Below, one piece after another: positions 40,462 to 48,186 of a stretch of 50,135 nucleotides of DNA. The position numbers and the translations under genes were made by a program. The notes under the pieces were generated by a model, which worked only from the letters and a program-made list of their open reading frames with translations, was not told the DNA's origin and ran no database searches. This DNA comes from RUG472 sp045224495 (GTDB lineage Bacteria > Bacillota > Clostridia > Christensenellales > CAG-138), in the NCBI GenBank assembly GCA_045224495.1, contig JBGVAK010000071.1, forward strand, positions 1 through 50,135. The letters are read 5' to 3'. How positions within the stretch are numbered: position 1 is the stretch's first letter; each line of letters begins with the position of its first letter.

Positions 40462-41392
40462 TGGGATCGCCGTCCAGCCAATGCCGGAGATTATCGAACA
40501 CGATTTCGGCCCGCAATGTCATGGATTCCTGGGTGGCAAAGGCGATATGGGGTGTGAGGATGGTGTTCTTCGCCGCCAGCAGGGGCTCGGAAGCGTCCAG
40601 GGGCGGCTCCTTATCGAACACGTCCAGGGCCGCGCCGGCGATGACACCGGTATTCAGCGCGTCTGCCAGGTCCTGAGATTTCACCACCGGACCACGAGCC
40701 AGATTGATGAGCACCGCGGTGGGCTTCATCTGGGCGATGGCCTCCCGATCGATCATGCCGCGGGTGGAAGCGTTCAGGGGGCAATGGAGCACCACGATGT
40801 CGGAACGCTCCAATAGAGCTTCCTTCGTCACCTGCTCGATATAGGCAGGCGCATCGGAATGGACCGAGCGGCTGGAAGCGAGGATGCGGCATCCGAAAGC
40901 ATGGAACAGCTCCGCGCTGCGGGAGCCGATCTTGCCGAGGCCGATGATGCCCACGGTCTTGCCCCTGAGCTCGTTCCCCACCAATCCGGCCTTCGTGCCC
41001 AGGGCACGGCAGCGCTCGTCCACCTTTGGCACGTTCCTGAGCAGCGAGATCGCCAGCCCGACGCCCAGCTCGGCAACGGATTCGTTGGAGTAACCGGAGG
41101 CGTTGGAGGCAACGATCCCCTTATCCCGGACCACGTCCATGGCCACGTGATCGACGCCGGTAAAGGCGATATCGATGTATTTGAGCCTGTCGCAGGCACG
41201 CAGCACTTCGGCGGGCATGGGCATGTTGGCGAGGATCATCACGTCCGCGTCCTTTGCCTCCTCGATCAGTGCGGGAACATCGGTCCTTTTATCATATTCG
41301 ACAAAGCTGTGGCCTTCCTTTTCAAAAGGAAGCTTCCGCGCCGCCAGCTCCTCAGCGCTGATCCCCAGGGATTCCATAATTGCTATCTTCAT
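40445..41392 (-). CDS. D-isomer specific 2-hydroxyacid dehydrogenase (phosphoglycerate-dehydrogenase-like)
   Basis: 315 residues. NAD-binding VGIIGLGKIGSRSAELF, catalytic Arg in NLARGPVV, Glu in KEPPL and His in TPHIAFAT. Shorter than and distinct from the dehydrogenase at 32.9 kb, so the locus encodes two such enzymes plus the reductase at 25.4 kb. GGGAGG precedes the ATG. Single gene with its own AraC-type promoter. Confidence 0.93.
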   Translation of the reverse strand: MKIAIMESLGISAEELAARKLPFEKEGHSFVEYDKRTDVPALIEEAKDADVMILANMPMPAEVLRACDRLKYIDIAFTGVDHVAMDVVRDKGIVASNASGYSNESVAELGVGLAISLLRNVPKVDERCRALGTKAGLVGNELRGKTVGIIGLGKIGSRSAELFHAFGCRILASSRSVHSDAPAYIEQVTKEALLERSDIVVLHCPLNASTRGMIDREAIAQMKPTAVLINLARGPVVKSQDLADALNTGVIAGAALDVFDKEPPLDASEPLLAAKNTILTPHIAFATQESMTLRAEIVFDNLRHWLDGDPINLVK

Positions 41393-41423
41393 TGGATACC
41401 TCCCGCCTGAATTTGATACTCAC

Positions 41424-41486
41424 AGTATACCTTGATCAGCCGTCAAATGTCATCCCATGATTTGCTATCCTGTTTGCTGATTCGTC
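41424..41486 (-). promoter_or_regulatory. AraC-type site and promoter of the second 2-hydroxyacid dehydrogenase
   Basis: Minus strand: GACGAATC (41479-41486) and AGCAAATC (41459-41466), 20 bp apart. A 6-bp gap, -35 TGACAT (41447-41452), 17 bp and TATACT (41424-41429) follow. Overlaps the 3' end of the MATE gene. Confidence 0.85.
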
Positions 41487-42832
41487 ATGTTCGTCCGAGC
41501 ATTGACGATCTGCCGCCGACACAGCAGGACGCCTGTCGCCGCACAGAGGATCGTCGTAGCGGATGCAGAAAAAACCAGGCCAATGAATCCGAACAAGACG
41601 TTCATCCCAACGAGCAGAAGGAGGTGCGCGATCTGCCGAAACACGGCAAAACCTGTAGCGGCTGAAACGTTCCCTGTTCCTTGCAAATAGACGATGGACA
41701 GCTGGAGCACGCCCTGAAACGGGCCCCCGGCCAGGGAACCCAGTACCATGACGCTGCCGTAGCGGATCACCTCTGCGTCGTTGATAAACAGGGCGATCAA
41801 CGGGTTACGGAACACTGCTCCAGCGACGGAAAGCAGGATCCCGATGGCAGTCGTGGAAAGGAGCGCAACGCGTAAAATGCGCCGCATCCGATCCCGATCT
41901 TTTGCCCCGTGATAATAGGAAATAGCCGGCTGGATCCCCATGCAGACCCCCATGATCAGCATATAGACAACCATTCTGAGTTTTGAGGAAACGCCGTTGG
42001 CGGCCAGGAACAAATCTCCGTACTGTGTCAAAAACCGATTGTTTATCACACCGGAAAAGCTGGTCAGCAGCGTGTTGACCATCATAGGCAAACCCAGGAG
42101 CAAAACGGCGCCGGTCAGATCCCATATGAAGCGAATATCCCGGGGAGAAACCGAGAACAAACCCCGTTTCCTATATAAAAGGCCCACCAGCCATGCGGCG
42201 TTGAGTATATTGGCGATCACCGTCGCTTCCGCCGCGCCTCGGACGCCTCTGCCCAGGAGCAGGATAAAAAGCGGGTCCAGGATGATATTGGAAAGGGAGC
42301 CGATCATGTTCCCGTACATGGGTGCGCGGACCTCTCCATCCGCACGAAGGAGTGCGGACATGGATTGGCAAAACAGCATCAGCGGGATCCCGCATGCCAT
42401 GACCGTAAGATAGGATCGGGCAGGAGCGAATGTGTTTTCCGATGCGCCGAGCAGCGAAAGGACCCGGGGCAGAAACAGAAGCATCCCGACAGAAAGCAGC
42501 GTGCCCATAACGATCACGCCCCAAAAACAGAAAGCCGAAGCCGCTCGCACCTGCTCTCGCTTTTGCTCTCCCAGGAGCGTGGCGCAGCGGATGCTTCCAC
42601 CGTTTCCGAACAGCATACCGACGGCGGACACCAGGGAAAAGATCGGGGAACACAGGGACACGGCGGCCACCTGCATCCGATCGTTCAGCTGCCCCACGAA
42701 GAATACATCTGCCATATTGTAAAGAAGCATAATGAGCGTGGTCAGCACAGAAGGGATGCTGAGCGTCAGCAGCAGCCTCCATGGCCGATTCGTTTCAAAC
42801 ACGGTTGATTGTATGGCGCGTCCTGATTTCAC
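41465..42832 (-). CDS. MATE-family multidrug/sodium exporter
   Basis: 455 residues with 12 membrane segments and the MATE pattern: SIPSVLTTLIMLLYNMADVFFVGQL in TM1-2, FGNGGSIRCATLLGE, and the symmetric second half from GLPMMVNTLLTSFSGVINNRFL. Starts with GTG at 42832 preceded by AGAGGAAG. Under an AraC-type site, so it may export a toxic by-product or unused part of the catabolised compound rather than a drug. Confidence 0.92.
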   Translation of the reverse strand: MKSGRAIQSTVFETNRPWRLLLTLSIPSVLTTLIMLLYNMADVFFVGQLNDRMQVAAVSLCSPIFSLVSAVGMLFGNGGSIRCATLLGEQKREQVRAASAFCFWGVIVMGTLLSVGMLLFLPRVLSLLGASENTFAPARSYLTVMACGIPLMLFCQSMSALLRADGEVRAPMYGNMIGSLSNIILDPLFILLLGRGVRGAAEATVIANILNAAWLVGLLYRKRGLFSVSPRDIRFIWDLTGAVLLLGLPMMVNTLLTSFSGVINNRFLTQYGDLFLAANGVSSKLRMVVYMLIMGVCMGIQPAISYYHGAKDRDRMRRILRVALLSTTAIGILLSVAGAVFRNPLIALFINDAEVIRYGSVMVLGSLAGGPFQGVLQLSIVYLQGTGNVSAATGFAVFRQIAHLLLLVGMNVLFGFIGLVFSASATTILCAATGVLLCRRQIVNARTNMTNQQTG

Positions 42833-42852
42833 CTTCGGTCTTCCTCTATAAA

Positions 42853-42914
42853 AGTATACGTCCTCCCTTTTTTTGACGCATCAGGCCATTCGCTTTCGTG
42901 TTCAGCCATTCCTG
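42853..42914 (-). promoter_or_regulatory. AraC-type site and promoter of the MATE gene
   Basis: Minus strand: CAGGAATG (42907-42914, weaker) and AGCGAATG (42887-42894), 20 bp apart with AAC in the centre. A 6-bp gap, -35 TGCGTC (42875-42880), 16 bp and TATACT (42853-42858) follow. Confidence 0.65.
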
Positions 42915-42994
42915 ACAGATGAACGTTCCGGAGGAGATCCTGTGTCCGCCTGCCGTTTCCGTAAAAGAGGATAGCCAAAATCTTCACAAAAGAC

Positions 42995-43057
42995 AGCGAA
43001 TCATCCGACAGGTAAGCGAATGGTCTAACTTCATTGAAAGCGGAAAGCAAGTACAAT
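42995..43057 (+). promoter_or_regulatory. AraC-type site and promoter of the repeat lipoprotein gene
   Basis: AGCGAATC (42995-43002) and AGCGAATG (43015-43022), 20 bp apart. A 6-bp gap, -35 CTTCAT (43029-43034), 17 bp and TACAAT (43052-43057) follow. Confidence 0.85.
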
Positions 43058-43119
43058 ACGATCAAGAGGAAGGGAATGACTCCTCAATACACACAGAAAT
43101 ATTAGATCAGGAGGATACT

Positions 43120-44901
43120 ATGAAGAAGATTTTTGCTCTGCTGCTCGTGGCTGCCATGCTGTTCAGCCTCGCCGCGTGCACCCAGTCCGCTGCGCCCGCC
43201 TCCGAAGCCCCTAAGGCCGAGGAGCCCGCGAAGGCCACCGAAGCCCCCAAAGCCGAAGAGCCGAAAGCTGCTGAAGTCCCTGCCGCTGCAGAACCCGCGT
43301 ATACGGACGGCGTCTGGATGTGCTCCAGCGATGCGACCCATTTTGTCCTTCTCAAACTGAAGGAGGACGGCACCTTCTACGCCCGCGGCCTCATGGGCCA
43401 GCAGGGTTTCTTCGGCAAGTACGAGGTGGTGGATATGGCCGTCGAGTATTACGATGCCAAGGCGGACGGCGTTCTCAAGCAGGAGGATATGCCCTTTGAC
43501 GTGCTGAAGTCCGAAAAGGCTGTGAAGTTCATGCACGAGGACGGCACGCCCTACGAAGTTCGTCAGGAGCCCGCTTCCGTAAAGATCGACGGCAATCCAA
43601 CGCCCATCGACGCCATCAACGACGGCCTCGGCAAGGAGTATGTGGCGCTGGCCGGCGAGATGCTCCATCACGTGGCTTTCGACGATTACAGCCGTTCCCT
43701 GACCCACAAGCCCAATGAGAAGTTCTCCGAAGCCGACGAGATCCGGAACCTCCTCTACAAGTTCATGGTGGCTGAAGTCTCCGAGAAGAACGCCGCCGAG
43801 GGCTGGAAGCAGCAGGAACTGACGTTGGAGCTGTATCACAACGGCTATGTGGATATGGCGACCGGCGATGAGCTGGTGGACGAGTCCTATCAGAAGATCG
43901 AGGGCAACGTCTATACCCTGGCCGACGGTGCCACCGTCACCGTGGACCCCGATGCCTACACCGCCGTTTACCAGAAGGGCGATGTGAAGATCGACTTCGT
44001 GAAATTCAATGAGAACGGCTCCGAGGCTGCCGCCGCTGTCAAGGCCCAGTATGAGGGCGAAGCCTTCAGCGGCAAGGTCAAGCTGGTGGCCAAGATGTTC
44101 GACGACGGCACCATCGTGATCTACGGCAACGACAAGGAGCTCTCCAAGGGCACCTATGAAGGCGCCGGCCTCCCCACCATCACCCTGGACAAGGGCACCG
44201 CCAAGATCAAGGCCACCTCCGCCACCGACGTGAAATTGATTTTCACCGCCGATCTTGGCAACGGCTCCGAAGCCGACTACGAGTTGGCTAAGGTGGAAGT
44301 CACCGCCGAAGCCCCCGCTGCCCCCGCCGTGGTCGCTCGCTATGAAGGGGAAGCCTTCAGCGGCGCCGTGAAGCTGGTCGCTGAGATGTATGACGACAAC
44401 TCCATCGTCATCTGCGGCAACGACAAGGAACTGACCCGCGGCACCTACGAGGGCCAGGGTCTGCCCAAGATCACCCTGGACAAGGGTACGGCCGAAATCA
44501 AAGCCACCTCTGCCACCGACGTGAAGCTGGTCTACACCGCGGATTTGGGCAACGGCAAGGAAGACAGCTATGAGCTTCCCAAGGTGGAGATCGTCGCCGA
44601 GACCCCGGCCGCTGCGCCCGCTGTGGTCGCCCGGTATGAAGGAGAAGCCTTTGGCGGCGCGGTGAAGCTCTTCGCCGAGATGTATGACGACAACACCATC
44701 GTCATCTGCGCCAACAAGGGCGGCGAGGACGTGGAGCTGGCTCGCGGCACCTACGAGGGCCAGGGCCTGCCCACCATCTCCCTGAACAAGGGCACTGCCG
44801 AAATCAAGGCCACCTCCGCCACCGACGTGAACCTGGTCTTCAACGCGGACATCGGCACCGGCTCCGCTGCCGATTACATTCTGGCCAAGGTGAACAACTG
44901 A
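43120..44901 (+). CDS. Surface lipoprotein with A/P/E/K linker and three tandem ~97-residue repeats
   Basis: 593 residues. Lipobox LAAC near residue 20, then a low-complexity linker of alternating APKAEEP-type units, a globular part (about 60-305), and three repeats, each starting YEGEAFxGxVKL and running through GTYEGxGLPxI and ATSATDVxL to a D/S-Y-x-L strand, joined by Ala/Pro spacers. The repeats are highly alike at DNA level too. No family recognised; the strand-rich repeats look like cell-surface binding modules. GGAGGATACT precedes the ATG. Controlled by an AraC-type site, so it probably belongs to glycan capture. Confidence 0.85.
   Translation: MKKIFALLLVAAMLFSLAACTQSAAPASEAPKAEEPAKATEAPKAEEPKAAEVPAAAEPAYTDGVWMCSSDATHFVLLKLKEDGTFYARGLMGQQGFFGKYEVVDMAVEYYDAKADGVLKQEDMPFDVLKSEKAVKFMHEDGTPYEVRQEPASVKIDGNPTPIDAINDGLGKEYVALAGEMLHHVAFDDYSRSLTHKPNEKFSEADEIRNLLYKFMVAEVSEKNAAEGWKQQELTLELYHNGYVDMATGDELVDESYQKIEGNVYTLADGATVTVDPDAYTAVYQKGDVKIDFVKFNENGSEAAAAVKAQYEGEAFSGKVKLVAKMFDDGTIVIYGNDKELSKGTYEGAGLPTITLDKGTAKIKATSATDVKLIFTADLGNGSEADYELAKVEVTAEAPAAPAVVARYEGEAFSGAVKLVAEMYDDNSIVICGNDKELTRGTYEGQGLPKITLDKGTAEIKATSATDVKLVYTADLGNGKEDSYELPKVEIVAETPAAAPAVVARYEGEAFGGAVKLFAEMYDDNTIVICANKGGEDVELARGTYEGQGLPTISLNKGTAEIKATSATDVNLVFNADIGTGSAADYILAKVNN
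44050..44901 (+). repeat. Three tandem ~290-bp coding repeats
   Basis: Units begin at 44050, 44341 and 44635 (TATGA[GA]GG..GA.GCCTT). Units 1 and 2 are 291 and 294 bp; the last is shorter (267 bp) because the gene ends. Unit 3 carries a four-residue insertion (KGGEDVE versus DKE). Conservation at DNA level suggests recent duplication or gene conversion. Confidence 0.85.
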
Positions 44902-44939
44902 ACGGACCATACGACGTAATCCCAAACGATTTACCGGCC

Positions 44940-44972
44940 GGGGCGCTCTACTCCACAGACAATAGACGCCCC
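44940..44972 (+). other. Stem-loop between the lipoprotein and the ATPase gene
   Basis: GGGGCG-TCTA pairs with TAGA-CGCCCC, with no T-run. It lies in a 193-bp leader before the ATPase gene. An orphan AAGGAGG follows at about 44985-44991, with no ATG or GTG at proper spacing. Confidence 0.55.
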
Positions 44973-45094
44973 GCCTGAAAAAAAGGAGGAAAGACCGGCA
45001 TCTCCCGGTGCGGCAGTGTGGAGACCTGTCGTAATGCAGAGTGACATCTGCGAGGACGCCCCTTGCGGAGGCAGAGCGTTCAGAGACAAGCAAA

Positions 45095-46273
45095 ATGGCA
45101 ACCGTACAACTCAAGAACATCAAGAAGGTCTACCCCTACATCAGCGGCGAACAGAAGAAGTCCAAGAAGAAGGAAGACCAGCCGGAAAAGAAGAAAGTCA
45201 ACCTGCAGATCACCGATGAGGGCGTCGTCGCCGTCCAGCAGTTCAGCCTGGACATCGCCGACAAGGAGTTCATCGTCCTCGTCGGCCCCTCCGGCTGCGG
45301 CAAGTCCACCACGTTGCGCATGGTCGCCGGCCTCGAGGAGATCACCGACGGCGAGCTCTTGATCGACGGCAAGCTGGTGAACGACATCCCGCCCAAGGAC
45401 CGGGATATCGCCATGGTCTTCCAGAACTACGCTCTGTACCCCCACATGACCGTGTACGAGAACATGGCCTTCTCTCTGAAGCTCCGCCATGTGCCCAAGG
45501 CCGAGATCGACAAGAAGGTGAAGGAAGCAGCGGAGATCCTCGACATCACCCAGTATCTGAACCGGAAGCCCAAGGCCCTGTCCGGCGGCCAGCGGCAGCG
45601 TGTGGCCATCGGCCGCGCCATCGTCCGGGCCCCCAAGGTCATGCTCATGGACGAGCCTCTTTCCAACCTGGACGCCAAGCTCCGCAACGAGATGCGGGCC
45701 GAGATCATCAAGCTCCGCAAGCGCATCGACACCACCTTCATCTACGTGACCCACGACCAGACCGAGGCCATGACCTTGGGCGATCGGATCGTCATCATGA
45801 AGGACGGCTATATCCAGCAGATCGGCACCCCCCAGGAGGTATTCAACCATCCCGCGAACCTGTTCGTGGCCGGATTCATCGGCATGCCGGTGATGAACTT
45901 CTTCGACGCGAAGCTGGTCCGCGAAGGCAGCAAGTACTTCGTGGAGGTAGGCGGCTATCGCCAGGAGCTCTCCCCCGAGAAGGAGGAGCGCCTTTACAAC
46001 AAGGACGTCCAGAGCCAGGACATCACCCTGGGCGTGCGTCCGGAGCACACGGACGTGGCGGACGAGGGCGTGGAGGCCCGGGTGGACGTGGCCGAGATGA
46101 TGGGTTCCTCTGTCCATCTGCACGTGAACGCCGAGGGCCGGGACGTGATCATCATCGTGCCCACCACGGACATGAAGGGGAACTACGAGATGGGCGACAC
46201 GGTCCGCTTCTCCTTCCAGGGCAACGTAGCCCACGTCTTCTCCAAGGAAAACGATCGGAATTTGGAGTTCTGA
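45095..46273 (+). CDS. ugpC: Carbohydrate ABC transporter ATPase (UgpC/MsmX-like)
   Basis: 392 residues. Walker A GPSGCGKST, Q-loop MVFQNYALYPHM, signature LSGGQRQR, Walker B VMLMDEPLSNLDAKL and H-loop VTHDQTEAM, then a C-terminal TOBE-type domain (GVRPEHTDV). A Lys-rich insertion (EQKKSKKKEDQPEKKK) sits between the first strands, as in other clostridial UgpC proteins I recall. No Shine-Dalgarno sequence is clear before the ATG at 45095, and a GTG at 45041 is an alternative. Such ATPases energise several sugar permeases, here plausibly the LplB/YtcP pair. Confidence 0.92.
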   Translation: MATVQLKNIKKVYPYISGEQKKSKKKEDQPEKKKVNLQITDEGVVAVQQFSLDIADKEFIVLVGPSGCGKSTTLRMVAGLEEITDGELLIDGKLVNDIPPKDRDIAMVFQNYALYPHMTVYENMAFSLKLRHVPKAEIDKKVKEAAEILDITQYLNRKPKALSGGQRQRVAIGRAIVRAPKVMLMDEPLSNLDAKLRNEMRAEIIKLRKRIDTTFIYVTHDQTEAMTLGDRIVIMKDGYIQQIGTPQEVFNHPANLFVAGFIGMPVMNFFDAKLVREGSKYFVEVGGYRQELSPEKEERLYNKDVQSQDITLGVRPEHTDVADEGVEARVDVAEMMGSSVHLHVNAEGRDVIIIVPTTDMKGNYEMGDTVRFSFQGNVAHVFSKENDRNLEF

Positions 46274-46310
46274 CCAATAGCTTTTTCGTGCTAACCTCCT
46301 TAGCATCGCA

Positions 46311-46352
46311 GGAAAGCCAGCCGAAAAGAACCGGCTGGCTTTCCCATTTTTT
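46311..46352 (+). terminator. Strong intrinsic terminator of the ATPase gene
   Basis: GGAAAGCCAGCCG pairs with CGGCTGGCTTTCC, followed by CATTTTTT. Confidence 0.93.
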
Positions 46353-46375
46353 GATCAGGTTTCTGCCCGTTTTCT

Positions 46376-46399
46376 GGCTCTTCAACAAAAAGTGTGGAA
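46376..46399. repeat. ISL3-type terminal inverted repeat (right end)
   Basis: GGCTCTTCAACAAAAAGTGT is close to the ends of ISL3-family elements as I recall them. It stands right at the transposase stop. The opposite end is not found. Confidence 0.65.
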
Positions 46400-47167
46400 T
46401 GGTCTTCTGACAGAAGGCAGAGACAGATATTTGATCAAGGTGAAAAAGTAGTCGTCGTTGCGGAACCCGTAACCGATACGCTTGGCAACCTTGATCTTGT
46501 TATTGAACCCTTCCAGCTTGCCGGTGCTGATCGGATAAACAGCGTGGGAGATCAAACCTTCCAACCGCTTTTCCTTCAGCTCCGCGAATTTGACCAGCTG
46601 CGGGATATGGCTCGCTTTCGCGGCGTTGAACCAGGCAGTCCATCTCTCTTCAGCGATATCCGGATCGTCCAGCTCAAACAATTCGGACATCTCTTCCTTC
46701 ATTGCATAACATAAAGCCAGGCTGCTGTGATCCGACAGGATCTGTTTCAAAGATTCGGCCTTGCTGCCCTTCAGCTTCCGTCCGGACATCAGCAGATTCC
46801 ACCGGCTGGACTTGATCGCGGAATATGTATGAAGTTCCTCTCTGGCGGCTGCTTTGGTCTCTTTCCTCTTCGCAGGGTCTGCCTCCCGGAGAAGAGCGTC
46901 CTGATACTCGTGTGACCGCGCCTGATGCGCCTTTGCTTCCTCCAGCCTGACGGAACCAAGAACATCCTTCCCGAACTGCGCCTGCATATGGTATCTGTCG
47001 TACACGATCCTTGCCTGCGGCAGATGTTTTTCGACCAATATATGGTAGGACGCATTCATATCCATGGCGATTGCCTTTACTTCTGAAAGAAGGGAAAGGT
47101 CATATTCCTCAAAGAACTTTCGAAAATGCAGAGTATAATCTCTAAATCGAGGGAAGAATTGTCGCAT
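46382..47167 (-). pseudogene. ISL3-family transposase, N-terminally truncated
   Basis: 261 codons remain of a protein that is normally about 400+ residues. The catalytic core is present: VKAIAMDMNASYHILVEKHLPQ (first Asp), ARIVYDRYHMQ (second Asp) and ISTGKLEGFNNKIK...GYGFRN (Glu). The N-terminal zinc-ribbon/HTH part is missing and the left end is replaced by sequence before the SIMPL gene. An AAAGGAGG stands before the ATG at 47167, so the fragment may still be translated. Confidence 0.82.
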
Positions 47168-47232
47168 GACATGCGACCTCCTTTGTTCGTGCTCTGCTAT
47201 ACTATGACCATCAACCAAGCAAGGAGGTTACC

Positions 47233-47889
47233 ATGAGGACCATTCGAGTAAAAGGTAAAGGACAAATTCGCGTTAAGCCTGACGAGACCCGGATCACCCT
47301 GTCGTTGGAGGGGCTCTATCCCGAATATGGCGAGACCCTTCGCCGGTCCGCGGAGGATACGGAAAAGATCAAGGATCTCCTGACGGGGTTGGGGTTTGCG
47401 CGGACAGACCTGAAGACCCTGAACTTCAACGTGGACACGGAGTACGAGAGCTATCAGGTGAAGAACACCTATAAGCAGCGCTTCGTGGGTTACAAGTACC
47501 ACCATCAGATGAAATTGGAGTTCGATTCCGACAACCATCGGCTGGGGAAGGTGCTCTACGCTCTGGCCAATTGCCCGCTGCAGCCGGAGTTTCGCCTGAG
47601 CTACACGGTGAAGGACCCGGAAGCCGCCAAGAACGAGCTGCTGGGCAAAGCGGTGGCGGACGCCCAGGCGAAAGCCCAGACTCTGACCCAAGCAGCGGGC
47701 GTCACACTGAAGGACATCCAAAGCATCGACTATTCCTGGGCCCAGGTCAACTTTGAGGTCGAACCCATGAGCCGGATGCTCATGAGGTCGGACTGCGCCG
47801 CCAAGGGCGTCGACAGCTACGACATAGACATCGAACCTGACGACATCCAGGTTTCCGATACCGTGGCGATCCTGTGGGAAATCGGCTAA
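47233..47889 (+). CDS. SIMPL (DUF541) domain protein
   Basis: 218 residues of the SIMPL family: IRVKGKGQIRVKPDETRITLSLEG at the start, YESYQVKNTYKQRFVGYKYHHQMKLEF in the middle and AVADAQAKAQTLTQAAGV. Unlike many periplasmic members it has no signal peptide, so it is probably cytoplasmic. Function of the family is unclear (oligomeric, stress-related in some bacteria). AAGGAGG precedes the ATG; the upstream side is the broken IS end. Confidence 0.88.
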   Translation: MRTIRVKGKGQIRVKPDETRITLSLEGLYPEYGETLRRSAEDTEKIKDLLTGLGFARTDLKTLNFNVDTEYESYQVKNTYKQRFVGYKYHHQMKLEFDSDNHRLGKVLYALANCPLQPEFRLSYTVKDPEAAKNELLGKAVADAQAKAQTLTQAAGVTLKDIQSIDYSWAQVNFEVEPMSRMLMRSDCAAKGVDSYDIDIEPDDIQVSDTVAILWEIG

Positions 47890-47903
47890 GTTGACACCTT
47901 CCC

Positions 47904-48134
47904 TCACAAAATGAGCTCAGCTTCAATCGGTGTCATTTTATCATCAGTTGCGCATGCCCGGATTATTCGGCTAAACATTTGCACACTTTTTTCAGCAGTC
48001 CTCTGAAAAAGAGCAATAAAAAGCGGAACGGGGTGCATATTGTACCCTGCTTCGTTTATAGTAAAGTTTTGTGAAAACACTGCCTCTGGCATGCTGATTG
48101 GCCTTTGTTCTCGGCAGATATTTGTTCTTATCAA
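47904..48134 (-). CDS. Small ORF (up to 76 aa) of unknown function, possible gene remnant
   Basis: AT-rich reading frame ending KMTPIEAELIL, with a start that is unclear (several Met, no good Shine-Dalgarno). It occupies the 297-bp gap between the SIMPL gene and the next operon. Could be the C-terminal tail of a lost gene. I see no other feature in this gap. Confidence 0.3.
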   Translation of the reverse strand: MIRTNICREQRPISMPEAVFSQNFTINEAGYNMHPVPLFIALFQRTAEKSVQMFSRIIRACATDDKMTPIEAELIL

Positions 48135-48186
48135 AGATTGGCCGAAAAATGATTGACCGTCATGATGTAATTGAAAACATAATACA

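Noticed and set aside
43102..45123. A 673-codon open frame antisense to the repeat lipoprotein
   Set aside because: Its composition (Gly/Val/His-rich, repeated) is the mirror of the GC-rich repeats; no ribosome binding site or homology, while the plus-strand lipoprotein has a lipobox, promoter and ribosome binding site.
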